From G965276675 sp965276675 (GTDB taxonomy: Bacteria > Acidobacteriota > Terriglobia > Terriglobales > Acidobacteriaceae), in NCBI GenBank assembly GCA_965276675.1, contig OZ255624.1, positions 1,860,001 to 1,924,000 of the forward strand: a stretch of 64,000 nt of DNA. Direction: 5' to 3'. Below, piece by piece: positions 33,770-42,760 of this stretch. Within the stretch, counting starts at the first letter, position 1. Every line of letters starts with the position of its first letter. The position numbers were made by a program, and so were the translations under genes. The notes under the pieces are model-generated. The model had not been told where the DNA came from. It worked only from the letters and a program-made list of their open reading frames with translations, and ran no database searches.

Positions 33770-34207
33770 ATGGGGGAGAGCGTGGCGGGACCGAGTAAAT
33801 CAGGATCGGGACAGGGCAAGCCAGGACCGGGATTCAGCAATCGCCACGCCCTCGCCCGCAGATTGCGCTCGGCCACTGCGGCTTACGCGCTGCGGCGGCG
33901 CATCGCTACCGTGTTTGCCATCGTGGTCGCGATCCTGCTTGGCTACCACGCGATGTTCGGCACCAACGGCATTTCGGCATACGGCGCGAAGCGCGCGGAA
34001 GATCACTTGCTGGCGCGGCAGATTCATGAACTCCAGACGGAGAATGGTCGCCTGCGCGAGCATGTGGAGCACCTGAAGTCCGATCCGGATGCCATCGAGT
34101 ACGAGGCGCATGTGCGGCTGCGGTACACGCGGCCAGGGCAGGTGATCGTGCTGAACAATGAAAAACCGGCTAGCACCACAACCCCTGGCGCGATTCCCAA
34201 GCAGTAG
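33770..34207 (+). CDS. FtsB/DivIC-like septum initiator protein
   Basis: A 145-residue bitopic protein: a basic Gly/Ser/Pro-rich cytoplasmic leader (1-40), one membrane helix (about 46-62, ATVFAIVVAILLGYHAMFG), then a coiled coil (about 70-100, LLARQIHELQTENGRLREHV) and a short conserved end, DPDAIEYEAHVRLRYTRPGQ. This is the FtsB/DivIC layout, in which the coiled coil partners FtsL and FtsQ in the divisome. The start five bases after the mutase stop was preferred to the longer frame overlapping that gene. Confidence 0.85.
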   Translation: MGESVAGPSKSGSGQGKPGPGFSNRHALARRLRSATAAYALRRRIATVFAIVVAILLGYHAMFGTNGISAYGAKRAEDHLLARQIHELQTENGRLREHVEHLKSDPDAIEYEAHVRLRYTRPGQVIVLNNEKPASTTTPGAIPKQ

Positions 34208-34246
34208 TGTCGTCCTACTTAGACAGTCTTGCGAGATTGCTTGAGC

Positions 34247-36445
34247 TCAGTGTTCCTCAACCATCTCGGCTGTTGCCCGGCTGGCCTCCTCGGACGTGTG
34301 GCCGACGGGCAGGAGAAATTTAAACGGTGTCCGGATCGCTTGTTTCAGGATGAAGCTGACCAGCTGCTTCTGCTCCTCTCGCGGCACATCGTAGGCGCGG
34401 AGTGCAACGTATGCAGCGATGGAGAAGCTCACACCCAAGTTGAGCACGAAGGTGACGCCAATCCCGGCGATCGCCCAATAAAGCCAGTCGCGTCCAAACC
34501 ATCCCGTGCCGAAGCGGGCCGCCGCCAGGGCCAGGGTGCCGGTGGTGAGGGTCACGTGCCGTACGTCGAGATGAATGCCGAAGAACCCTGACACGACAGG
34601 AGTGAAGCCGAGCAGATAGCCGAGGGCGATGCTGGTGCTCCAGCCAGCCATATCGCGCTCCAGAACGTCTGCGAGCTGCGCCAGGCGCTTCTCGCCGAAA
34701 CGACCCCCGAAGGGGTGTTGGCGGATGGCTTCAGTCAGCCGGTGATAGATAGCGAAGTTTTCAAACCAGCCACCGATGAGCGCAGCCAGCCACAGGATGA
34801 TGCCAGTGACAATGGCGAAGATGGCGGTGCCCGAGGTGAAGGGGTGCAGCGTCTCGTAGACGTGGCGGGCGCTGGAGATGGGCAGGTAGGAGCTGCGAAA
34901 GAGGAGTTGCCAGAGCCGCTCCAGTGCGATGGAGCCGATGACCACCGCGAGGATGTTCCCGATGGCGGCGGCAAGCTGAGAGCGTGTAATGGCGGCGACG
35001 AAGTCGGCGATCTTGCTCCAGCGCGCCTCCCCCCGGTTGCGCCGTACGATGCCGGCAAAGGTAGCCGCGGTCATGGACGGCTGCTTGGTGGCCAGCACCA
35101 GGCCAAAGACCTGCAGCAGGATGAAGCTGATGGCGTAGTTGGTCCCGCTCAGCAGCCCTTCCACAAAGGGAGGGAAGTGGCTGCCAGCGATGCGCATCTT
35201 GATGGCTGCAGTGAGCACGGTGAGCAGGCCGCCGCCGAGCGATGCCCGCCACATCCACCAATATTCTTTGCGCGAGTGGGCGATGTAGTGCTCGCCTCCT
35301 CGGCCAGTGCGCTCCACGGTTTTGCGGGCCAGCAAGTTCATGTTCTGGCGCAGCAGGGATGAGAGCTTGGTGTCATGCAACTGGCCGACGATGACCCTGT
35401 CCAGCAATCGGCGGACGGAGTCGCTCGTCTCTGAATCGCCTTTTTGGGGATCGCCTTTTTCCGGATCGCCTTTGGCCGTGAGCGCCTCAACCAGCGCGCA
35501 CATCCGCTTTAGCGCTAGGTCGATTGATTTGATGTCAAAGACCAGATCCGAGCTGACGCCGGCGGTTTCCATGTGCAGATGAACCTGGTCGATCTCCACG
35601 CAGGAGTTGCTGACAACCACTTTCCAGGCGCTGAGCCGCGCCTCTTCGTCCGGAGTTCCCAGGGACTGCAGCAGCGCCTCGGTTGCCAGGCTCAGGCGGT
35701 AGAAGGGCGACTGGGCCAGCGGTTGGCCGCTGCCTCGCTCCCGGACCGCTGTCTTCACGCCGCGTCCGCTGATGCGGGCGCCCAATAAACGCAGCGACTC
35801 GGTAAGGTCGCCGCGAAAGTTTACACCGGCGGCGTCTCTCCGTTCCGGCGGCAGAAGGAGTTGAGCCAGACGTTCGTACTCGGCTGGGGGCAGATGAATA
35901 AAACGCTCTACCTCCCGGGACGAAGGAAAGATGGAGACCAGCAGCCGCGTGGTGTCGGACTCGGCGCGCACGGAAGGGAGCATCCGCTGCAGCACGCGCC
36001 GCACGCCCTCCTGGAAGAGCGCATGCTGGGAGGGAAGGCCCGCCTCGGCAAAGAGCCCCACTGAGTGCAGCTGCTCCAGCATTTCAGCGACGGATCTCTG
36101 AAAGCTTTGTCTTAGCGGCTCATCCCCTTCCAGAACGGCCATCCAGCGATGGAGCCGCCCGGAGAAGGCCGCATCGGTTGAGGCGCTCCAGATCCATCGC
36201 ATCAGCGCGGAGAAGGCTTCCGTTCGGTCCGTTAACGACCCTGCCGCGGCAAAGGCGCGACTGTAGCGCAGCGCTTCCTGGGCGTTGCGCGAGAGGGCCG
36301 CGGCCGAACGACGCCGGAGCTGCTGCGTGGTGGGAACGGGAGGCTGCGTGGAGGGGGAGGTCACTGCCTTTGGATGCCTTTCTGAGAGCGCGGTCGCAAA
36401 CGTACGGTCGCAGAGGTGAAGCCGCAGAGGCGCTCCCCGGATCAT
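34247..36445 (-). CDS. Gcr-family membrane protein (annotated elsewhere as site-specific recombinase)
   Basis: A 732-residue protein. The N-terminal half is soluble and helical. From about residue 390 there are six or seven membrane helices, with the conserved-looking IAGSHFPPFVEGLLSGTNYA and QPSMTAATFAGIV. This matches the family labelled site-specific recombinase after the gonococcal Gcr gene, but no recombinase catalytic motif is visible and the membrane topology argues against that role. It has a short repeat KGDPEKGDPQKGDSE near the middle. Alternative starts include a GTG at 36364. It is divergent from nuoB. Function unknown. Confidence 0.78.
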   Translation of the reverse strand: MIRGAPLRLHLCDRTFATALSERHPKAVTSPSTQPPVPTTQQLRRRSAAALSRNAQEALRYSRAFAAAGSLTDRTEAFSALMRWIWSASTDAAFSGRLHRWMAVLEGDEPLRQSFQRSVAEMLEQLHSVGLFAEAGLPSQHALFQEGVRRVLQRMLPSVRAESDTTRLLVSIFPSSREVERFIHLPPAEYERLAQLLLPPERRDAAGVNFRGDLTESLRLLGARISGRGVKTAVRERGSGQPLAQSPFYRLSLATEALLQSLGTPDEEARLSAWKVVVSNSCVEIDQVHLHMETAGVSSDLVFDIKSIDLALKRMCALVEALTAKGDPEKGDPQKGDSETSDSVRRLLDRVIVGQLHDTKLSSLLRQNMNLLARKTVERTGRGGEHYIAHSRKEYWWMWRASLGGGLLTVLTAAIKMRIAGSHFPPFVEGLLSGTNYAISFILLQVFGLVLATKQPSMTAATFAGIVRRNRGEARWSKIADFVAAITRSQLAAAIGNILAVVIGSIALERLWQLLFRSSYLPISSARHVYETLHPFTSGTAIFAIVTGIILWLAALIGGWFENFAIYHRLTEAIRQHPFGGRFGEKRLAQLADVLERDMAGWSTSIALGYLLGFTPVVSGFFGIHLDVRHVTLTTGTLALAAARFGTGWFGRDWLYWAIAGIGVTFVLNLGVSFSIAAYVALRAYDVPREEQKQLVSFILKQAIRTPFKFLLPVGHTSEEASRATAEMVEEH

Positions 36446-36510
36446 GTCACAGTCAATGCGGATTCTCCGCTGGCGTTTATGGTGGTCTAGCTGCGGTTTA
36501 TACTTGCTCC

Positions 36511-37092
36511 ATGAGCAGCATAAACAGCGTGCGGCAAGATAAATACTTTTTCGGCTCCCTGGAGAGCAGCGCAAAGAACCGGGAGAAGGTTCTGGAGGCG
36601 AACTACGGAGACGAGCCGCCGGAAGGAATCATCCTTACGTCTTTGGACTTCGCGGTGAACTGGGTACGCAAGAGTTCGGTGTGGCCCATGACCTTTGGGC
36701 TGGCCTGCTGCGCCATCGAGATGATGTCTATGGGTGCTTCGCGCTTCGATCTGGCGCGCTTTGGGGCGGAGGTCTTCCGGCCATCACCGCGTCAGGCGGA
36801 CCTAATGGTAATCGCTGGCCGTGTGTCACAAAAGATGGCGCCTGTAATCCGCCGGCTGTGGGAGCAGATGCCGGAACCGAAATGGGTGATCTCCATGGGG
36901 GCGTGCGCCACCTCAGGAGGTGTCTTCAACAACTACGCCCTCCTGCAAGGCGTGAACCAGATCATCCCCGTCGATGTGTATGTTCCGGGGTGCCCACCGC
37001 GGCCGGAACAGCTTCTGTATGCCATTACGCTGCTGCAGGAGAAGATTCAGAACGACCATGGCAGCCTGAAACGGGCATTAAACCTGCAGTAA
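36511..37092 (+). CDS. nuoB: NADH-quinone oxidoreductase subunit B (NuoB)
   Basis: A 193-residue complex I subunit carrying the N2 [4Fe-4S] cluster that hands electrons to quinone. All four ligands are present: Cys66 and Cys67 (GLACCAIEMM), Cys132 (GACATSGG) and Cys161 (VPGCPPRPE). No nuoA, nuoC or nuoD lies beside it: the left neighbour is the divergent Gcr-family gene and the right is the ompA-like gene 290 bp away. It therefore stands alone, either as part of a split complex I or as an extra copy. Confidence 0.95.
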   Translation: MSSINSVRQDKYFFGSLESSAKNREKVLEANYGDEPPEGIILTSLDFAVNWVRKSSVWPMTFGLACCAIEMMSMGASRFDLARFGAEVFRPSPRQADLMVIAGRVSQKMAPVIRRLWEQMPEPKWVISMGACATSGGVFNNYALLQGVNQIIPVDVYVPGCPPRPEQLLYAITLLQEKIQNDHGSLKRALNLQ

Positions 37093-37383
37093 GCGCAAAA
37101 AAGATTTCGAAAAAGGGCTAATGAAGGCGCGCGAATTGCCGATAGAGCAATTTGTGTGCCTTTTTTCAGGATTTGCGAGTAAGTTACTGATGTGGTGCTC
37201 GGCATAAGCTATTGAGAACTTTAGGCAACTTCTGAAACGAAAAATGCACTAACGTAGTGAACGGTATGGTACTTTTCTGCCTACAGTTGTGTGTCGCATC
37301 CGAGTCGCTTCTGATCGGAATCGATTGCTAGGGTGCCATTTCAATTTGTTTGACTTCTCAGTACGGTTGCGGAGGATAGACGC

Positions 37384-39270
37384 ATGCAATTACGTCCGTT
37401 GGATTCTCTGAGCCGAATTCTGCTCGTCACATGTGCTGTTGGGCTTGGAACATCAGGCCTGTTGGCGCAGGATACGACGAATTCGCCGTCGACACCGACG
37501 ACTCCGAATTCGACGCAGAGTTCTCCTCAGACCACCCCAAATCAAACCACGCCTAATCAGGCCACCCCGCCAGATCAGAATTCCACCCCCACCCCCAGTA
37601 CGACACCGCCCAGCACCACGCCAGATCAGAATTCCACCCCTACCCCTAGCATGACACCGCCCAGCACCACGCCAACCAGCTCCTCCAGCGGGCAGGCACC
37701 CACTGGAACAGGTGCTATGGCTCCTGGCGCAAATGCCCCACAGCCGCCCTTTGCTTCTCGCATCGATCTGTTTGCCGGATACTCCTATCTTGCCCCGCAC
37801 GGCTCCATAACCATCCCAGGTGGTGCGAGTATCGGCATTCTAGCGCCGGTGAAGTATTCGTCCATCGATTACGGTGCGATTGGCAGTGTGAACTACTTCT
37901 TTAACCGTTATGTCGGGGCGCAGATTGAGATTGACTCTCACCCGGATGGCAACAATGACGGTGCTTTCGGCGGCGATGCTGGTATCATCTTCCGCTACCC
38001 CACTCAGGACATCACTCCTTTTGTGCACTTCGACGCTGGTGCGGTGAAGCTGGGTGGCGCTTATAAGGAGCCCTACACATGGGGTCCGAGTATTACGGCT
38101 GGCGGTGGTCTCGATTACGGTATCGGTCACCACTTTGGCATCCGTCTGTTTCAGGCTGATTATCAGTACTACCATGTCAACTTCGGTCCTCAACCACCGT
38201 ATCCGACGGGTGGCCGCGCCAATCTCGAAAACGTTCGTTTGAGTGCTGGTCTGCTTTACCGCATGGGCAATATCACCCCGCCGCCTCCGGTGATGTATCA
38301 GTGCACGGCCAGTCCGGCGTCCGTCTACCCTGGCGATCCAGTCACCATTACTGGTACCGCAACCAACCTCAATCCTAAGAAGACCCCGACCTATACCTGG
38401 ACCGGAACCAATGGTGTGAAGGTTACTGGCGACACTGCCACCGGCAATGTTGACACCACTGGCTTGAACCCAGGCAGCTTCACCGTGACAGGACACGTAT
38501 CGCAGGGTCAGAAGGCTGGTCAGTTTGCGGATTGCACCTCGACATTTGAGGTCAAGCAATTTGAGCCACCAACCATCAGCTGCTCGGCGAATCCGTCGAC
38601 TGTGAAGCCAGGCGATACTTCGACGATCACTGCACAAGGCGTCAGCCCGCAGAATCGTCCACTGACCTACACCTACAGCGCATCCACTGGTCAGATCAAT
38701 GGCACTGGCAACAGCGCTACTTTGACTACCTCCGGTGCACCTGCAGGCGCGATCACCGTTACTTGCAACGTTGCTGACGACAAGGGCCAGACCGCTTCTA
38801 CAACGACCACGGTCAATGTGGAGCAGCCGCCACCACCGCCAGCACCGAAGACGCAGACTCTCTGCTCGATCAACTTCGAGCGTGATACGAAGCGTCCGGC
38901 CCGCGTAGACAACGAAGCTAAGGCTTGCCTTGACGATGTGGCACTCAACCTCCAGCGTCAGTCGGATGCGACTGTCGTCGTGGTTGGCTCCAACGCGGCT
39001 GGCGAGAAGATGGGCTCCAAGCTCGCTGCTCAACGCGCAGTCAATACGAAGGACTATCTCATCAAGGAGAAGGGCATAGATGCATCGCGCATCCAGGCCC
39101 GCACCGATGGCGAGACTGGCAAGACGGTTCAGAATTATCTGGTACCGGCTGGCGCCTCCTTCGATACGGACATACAGGGAACCACGGCCGTAAACGAGAG
39201 CAGCGTAACCCCGCAATCTCGTAAGGCCCGCGGAACCGGTAAGCACCATGCACGTCGCCGTCACAAGTAG
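37384..39270 (+). CDS. OmpA-family outer membrane protein with Ig-like repeats
   Basis: A 628-residue exported protein. In order: signal peptide (about 1-29), Thr/Pro/Ser/Asn-rich linker with a duplicated 17-residue unit (about 30-110), an eight-strand barrel (about 118-300, RIDLFAGYSYLAPHG to LSAGLLYRMG), two Ig/PKD-like domains each opening CxASPASVYPGD or CSANPSTVKPGD (about 308-480), a proline run, an OmpA-like peptidoglycan-binding domain (about 495-585) and a basic tail ending HHARRRHK. GGAGG lies eight bases before the ATG. The peptidoglycan domain lacks an obvious classical NxxLSxxRA motif (it reads LAAQRAVNTKDYL), so binding may be altered. Confidence 0.88.
   Translation: MQLRPLDSLSRILLVTCAVGLGTSGLLAQDTTNSPSTPTTPNSTQSSPQTTPNQTTPNQATPPDQNSTPTPSTTPPSTTPDQNSTPTPSMTPPSTTPTSSSSGQAPTGTGAMAPGANAPQPPFASRIDLFAGYSYLAPHGSITIPGGASIGILAPVKYSSIDYGAIGSVNYFFNRYVGAQIEIDSHPDGNNDGAFGGDAGIIFRYPTQDITPFVHFDAGAVKLGGAYKEPYTWGPSITAGGGLDYGIGHHFGIRLFQADYQYYHVNFGPQPPYPTGGRANLENVRLSAGLLYRMGNITPPPPVMYQCTASPASVYPGDPVTITGTATNLNPKKTPTYTWTGTNGVKVTGDTATGNVDTTGLNPGSFTVTGHVSQGQKAGQFADCTSTFEVKQFEPPTISCSANPSTVKPGDTSTITAQGVSPQNRPLTYTYSASTGQINGTGNSATLTTSGAPAGAITVTCNVADDKGQTASTTTTVNVEQPPPPPAPKTQTLCSINFERDTKRPARVDNEAKACLDDVALNLQRQSDATVVVVGSNAAGEKMGSKLAAQRAVNTKDYLIKEKGIDASRIQARTDGETGKTVQNYLVPAGASFDTDIQGTTAVNESSVTPQSRKARGTGKHHARRRHK
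37570..37671 (+). repeat. Two tandem 51-bp repeats in the ompA-like gene
   Basis: Units 37570-37620 and 37621-37671 begin CCAGATCAGAATTCCACCCC and end CAGCACCACG, with few differences. They encode DQNSTPTPSTTPPSTTP-type linker units. In frame, so copy number can vary without breaking the gene. Confidence 0.9.
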
Positions 39271-39303
39271 GTGGCTAGCACCAACGGTAAGTAACCTATA
39301 GCC

Positions 39304-39337
39304 AAAAAGGCTGGCCGATATCTCGGCCAGCCTTTTT
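39304..39337. terminator. Strong bidirectional terminator after the ompA-like gene
   Basis: AAAAAGGCTGGCCGA (39304-39318) and TCGGCCAGCCTTTTT (39323-39337) form a perfect 15-bp stem with a 4-base loop, 33 bases after the stop codon. The T-tract follows on the plus strand. Confidence 0.95.
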
Positions 39338-39455
39338 GTTTCTACCACTAAAGTCATGTCATCTTTGGTTCTAAGGAGTCCAAAGCTGTTGTCAGGGCTA
39401 TTCCCGGCCAGTACTCTTGAGTAAGCCTCCCCGTAGTAAAGGAATCGTCAGAATC

Positions 39456-41477
39456 ATGAAACCCATTCTTCTTTCCTGCCTCCTGTTGCTGTCTTTCCCT
39501 GCCGCTCAGCAAGCGCTGGGCGCACCGGCATCAGCCCCGGTTCCCAGTCCAACCGCCGCGGATACATCTTGGATACCAATCGGCCCGGACGGCGGGGATG
39601 CGCGCAGTTTTGCACAGGATCCGACCAACTCCCGGCACCTCTTTCTGGGCACGACCGACAGCTGGCTCTATCAGTCGACGGATGGCGGCTCATCCTGGCA
39701 GCGTCTTGCGAAGCTCTCCAAGCAGGAAAACCTGATCCTCGACAACGTAGTCGTCGACCAGGCAGACCCGAAGACGCTCTACGTTGGCGCCTGGGTGGTG
39801 GACCATCCAGATGGCGGCCTCTTCATCAGCCACGATGCCGGTGTAACCTGGACCAGCGTGGAGGCAATGAATGGGCAGTCGATTCGCGCACTGACGCAAG
39901 CTCCCTCAAATCCAAAGACCCTGGTTGCAGGAACGCTCAAGGGCATCTTTCGCAGCGACGACGGCGGACAGCAGTGGAAGCAGATCAGCCCGGCAAACAG
40001 CATGGAGCTGCATGAAGTGGAGTCCATCGCGATCGATCCCAAGGACCCGAATACGATCTACGCCGGAACCTGGCACCTGCCTTGGAAGACCACCGATGGC
40101 GGAGCCAACTGGCACAACATCAAGAATGGCCTGATCGACGACTCCGATGTCTTCTCGATCATCATCGATCCTGCCAGTCCACAGACGGTATACACCAGCG
40201 CCTGCTCTGGTATCTACAAGAGTGATAACGCAGGCGAGCTCTATAAGAAAGTACAGGGTATCCCGTCCACGGCGCGGCGAACACGCGTGCTGATGCAGGA
40301 CCCAGTCAACCACAGCGTGGTCTACGCCGGCACGACTGAAGGGCTGTACCGGACCGTTACATCCGGGACCAACTGGACACGGCTGACAGGCCCAGACGTG
40401 ATCATCAACGATGTCTTTGTGGACCCCAAGGACCCCAAACATGTTCTGCTGGCTACGGATCGCAGCGGCGTTTTGGAGAGCGAAGACGAGGGCGCGAGTT
40501 TCAAGTCGTCGAATACTGGTTTCTCCCAGCGCCAGGTCTCCTCTCTGATTATCGACAATAAGAACCCGCACACCTTCTATGCCGGTGTCGTGAACGACAA
40601 GGTGTATGGCGGGGTTTTCGCGTCGGACGACAGCGGGAAAACGTGGCAGCAGCGCAGCAACGGGCTAGATGGACGGGATGTTTTCACGCTGGCGCAGTCG
40701 GCTGACGGTACGCTGCTTGTCGGAACTGGACACGGAATTTTCCGACTGAATGGCTCGCAGTGGGAACAGGACGGCAGCGTCGTCAAAACCGAGGAGAAGA
40801 CCACCGTGGTCGCCCGCAAGGGGCACAAGATCAAGACCACCAAGACGGTGAGCGTGCCCGGTGGCCAGATCGATGGGCGGGTCAATGGTCTTGACCTCTC
40901 CCGGAGCACCTGGTACGCGGCCACCTCCAGCGGTATTTACATGAGCACGGACAGCGGCCGGCAGTGGCAGGGTGGCCCGGTGCTGAACCAGGCTGATTTT
41001 CTCGGCGTGCATTCCGATGGGCAGATTGTCTTTGCGGTTCGACGCCAAGGCCTTGCTCTCTCGGAAGACGGCGGAAAGGCATGGAAGGCGCTTGCACTCC
41101 CAGCCAATCTCTCCTATGTGCGCACGGCGGCTGTGGCGCCGAATGGCAGTTTGTGGGTTGGCGGCCGTGAGGGTGTCTTCTTCAGCGATGATCATGGGCA
41201 GAACTGGCAGTTCATGTCCACCCTGCCGGTCTCGGATATCAGCAGTGTAAGCTATGACGCTGACCTGCAGCGGATCGTCGTGACTTCGTGGAGTTCAACC
41301 TGGGTGATGGCCATGAACCCGGCCGACAAGAGTTGGAAGTGGTGGGACGCCGGCTGGCACGTGCGCGGCGTGCGTTCGAGCGGCGGCCGTCTCCTTGCGG
41401 CTTCTCTCTACAACGGAGTGGTCATGCAGCCGAAGATGGAGAGCTCGAATCCCGGCGTGGGTGTGGGAGCGCAGTAG
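39456..41477 (+). CDS. Secreted Asp-box (BNR) beta-propeller protein
   Basis: A 673-residue exported protein with a signal peptide (about 1-22, cut after QALGA). At least eight Asp-box turns of the S/T-x-D-x-G-x-x-W type are visible, including STDGGSSW, SHDAGVTW, SDDGGQQW, TTDGGANW, SDDSGKTW, STDSGRQW, SEDGGKAW and SDDHGQNW. This marks a sortilin/sialidase-like propeller. No sialidase catalytic set (Arg triad, FRIP) is evident, so a binding or scaffold role is more likely. A basic Lys-rich insertion (KTEEKTTVVARKGHKIK) interrupts one blade. Start ATG at 39456 fits the signal peptide. Confidence 0.85.
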   Translation: MKPILLSCLLLLSFPAAQQALGAPASAPVPSPTAADTSWIPIGPDGGDARSFAQDPTNSRHLFLGTTDSWLYQSTDGGSSWQRLAKLSKQENLILDNVVVDQADPKTLYVGAWVVDHPDGGLFISHDAGVTWTSVEAMNGQSIRALTQAPSNPKTLVAGTLKGIFRSDDGGQQWKQISPANSMELHEVESIAIDPKDPNTIYAGTWHLPWKTTDGGANWHNIKNGLIDDSDVFSIIIDPASPQTVYTSACSGIYKSDNAGELYKKVQGIPSTARRTRVLMQDPVNHSVVYAGTTEGLYRTVTSGTNWTRLTGPDVIINDVFVDPKDPKHVLLATDRSGVLESEDEGASFKSSNTGFSQRQVSSLIIDNKNPHTFYAGVVNDKVYGGVFASDDSGKTWQQRSNGLDGRDVFTLAQSADGTLLVGTGHGIFRLNGSQWEQDGSVVKTEEKTTVVARKGHKIKTTKTVSVPGGQIDGRVNGLDLSRSTWYAATSSGIYMSTDSGRQWQGGPVLNQADFLGVHSDGQIVFAVRRQGLALSEDGGKAWKALALPANLSYVRTAAVAPNGSLWVGGREGVFFSDDHGQNWQFMSTLPVSDISSVSYDADLQRIVVTSWSSTWVMAMNPADKSWKWWDAGWHVRGVRSSGGRLLAASLYNGVVMQPKMESSNPGVGVGAQ

Positions 41478-41489
41478 TAAGCACTCTCG

Positions 41490-41960
41490 ATGCAGCTCAG
41501 GCCATACACAAAGGCGGATCTGGATGTGCTGTTCGCGCTGGATCAAGTCTGCTTTCCACCAAAAATTGCCTACTCCCGAGGCGAGCTGTTTTACTTTCTG
41601 AGCCATCCGCGCTCGTTTGCGACGGTGGCGGAAGAGGCCGGTCAAGTGGCCGGCTTTTCCATTGCGCAATCGATTATGGCCGGGGGCAGGCGCGTAGGGC
41701 ATGTGATCACGATCGATGTGCCTCCCCTGATGCGGCGCCGGGGGGTCGCATCGCTGCTTATGCGTGAGATCGAGCAGAGGCTGCTGGCGCAGAATGCTGT
41801 CCGGCTGACGCTTGAGATGGCAGTCGACAATGCGGGCGCGCAGGCTTTCTATATGAGAGAGGGCTTCGAGGTTACAGGGCGAATGCCGGGTTACTACGCC
41901 GGCAAGATCGATGCTCTGGTGATGGCGAAGACACTTGTCGGCAATTTAGACGCGCCCTGA
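41490..41960 (+). CDS. GNAT-family N-acetyltransferase (RimI-like)
   Basis: A 156-residue acetyltransferase. The acetyl-CoA binding segment RRRGVASLLM follows a beta strand (HVITIDVPP), and the C-terminal block LTLEMAVDNAGAQAFYMREGF matches RimI-like proteins that acetylate ribosomal protein N-termini. Substrate not certain. It starts 12 bases after the propeller gene's stop, so it may share that transcript. Confidence 0.88.
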   Translation: MQLRPYTKADLDVLFALDQVCFPPKIAYSRGELFYFLSHPRSFATVAEEAGQVAGFSIAQSIMAGGRRVGHVITIDVPPLMRRRGVASLLMREIEQRLLAQNAVRLTLEMAVDNAGAQAFYMREGFEVTGRMPGYYAGKIDALVMAKTLVGNLDAP

Positions 41961-41964
41961 TAGC

Positions 41965-42480
41965 TTAACGAGCGGACAAGGCCGCCGTGATGGCGGATTC
42001 CAGCCCTGCCTGGCTCGCGTCTGTTGCTGGTCCGGAGCTGCTCCAGAGGACCTCTCCAGTCTTCTTGGTGAGCAGAAGAATGGCGTGTCTCTCCGAGCCT
42101 ATCCCAAGCGCCTGAATGAACTTTGGCACATCGACGTAAAGCGGCACAGTGGTGTGCCAATGCTGCTGTGAGGACGAGCCGCTCCGCAGAGAGGAGTTCA
42201 TCCACCAGCGGGAGAGGAGGTTCTCTCGCGGCATCACGGGCAGGACGTAGGCTTTCAGGGCGCCGTGAGTGGATTCCAGCTTGCGCATTTCATTCGCCCA
42301 GGAGTCGATTTGCGCCTGTTGGTCGCGGCGGAAAAAGAGCAGAAGCACGTTGAGATTGCCGGTGAGGTCGCCCGGGAGAGTGACTTTCGACTTGTCCAGG
42401 GCGTATGAGGTGACAGGCGGGAAGACGGCGTGCGGTACCGCGGGCTGCTGCGCTGGGGCGCATGCGCAAAGTAGCGCCAA
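41965..42480 (-). CDS. Exported thioredoxin-fold-like hypothetical protein
   Basis: About 171 residues with an N-terminal hydrophobic stretch and small-residue cut region (ALLCACAPAQQ), suggesting export. The body resembles a peroxiredoxin/thioredoxin-like fold (LNVLLLFFRRDQQAQIDSW, then HTTVPLYVDVPKFIQALG and AILLLTKKTGEVLWSSSGP) but lacks a CxxC pair. The first codon taken is a TTG; the true start is unclear because the frame stays open upstream without an ATG, and the signal peptide looks slightly short. It converges on the acetyltransferase gene with four bases between. Function unknown. Confidence 0.65.
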   Translation of the reverse strand: MALLCACAPAQQPAVPHAVFPPVTSYALDKSKVTLPGDLTGNLNVLLLFFRRDQQAQIDSWANEMRKLESTHGALKAYVLPVMPRENLLSRWWMNSSLRSGSSSQQHWHTTVPLYVDVPKFIQALGIGSERHAILLLTKKTGEVLWSSSGPATDASQAGLESAITAALSAR

Positions 42481-42657
42481 GCCGAGAATGGTCTCAAATC
42501 GTACACCAGATGCCCGCAGACCAGCACCTCCTCGGCCATCGTATCAGCCAGTCGACATCGCCAATCTCCCATGTCCTTGATAGTGGGGTGGTCTTGGCGG
42601 AATATCTTTTGGCTGAGCGGCGCTTCTCGCCGAACCTTAAATACAAGATGAAGCAGT

Positions 42658-42719
42658 TCCCTTCGCTACGCTCAGGGCAGGTTGTTCGACCCGCCTCCGG
42701 CTACGCTCAAGATGACAAA
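42658..42719. repeat. CTTCGCTACGCTC-type intergenic repeat
   Basis: TCCCTTCGCTACGCTCAGGG, a short spacer, then a second unit CCTCCGGCTACGCTCAAGAT GACAAAT. Related to 11029-11098 and 18565-18600. The gap 42481-42760 holds nothing else recognisable. Confidence 0.6.
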
Positions 42720-42760
42720 TACTGCTACGAATTAGCCACTACCACACTAGAGCGCATTGT

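Noticed and set aside
34247..36445. Site-specific recombinase as a mobile-element marker
   Set aside because: Membrane topology and lack of catalytic motifs; no attachment sites or mobile genes nearby.
37840..39357. 505-residue minus-strand open frame
   Set aside because: Antisense to the ompA-like gene, spans its terminator, and has no recognisable domain or start signal.
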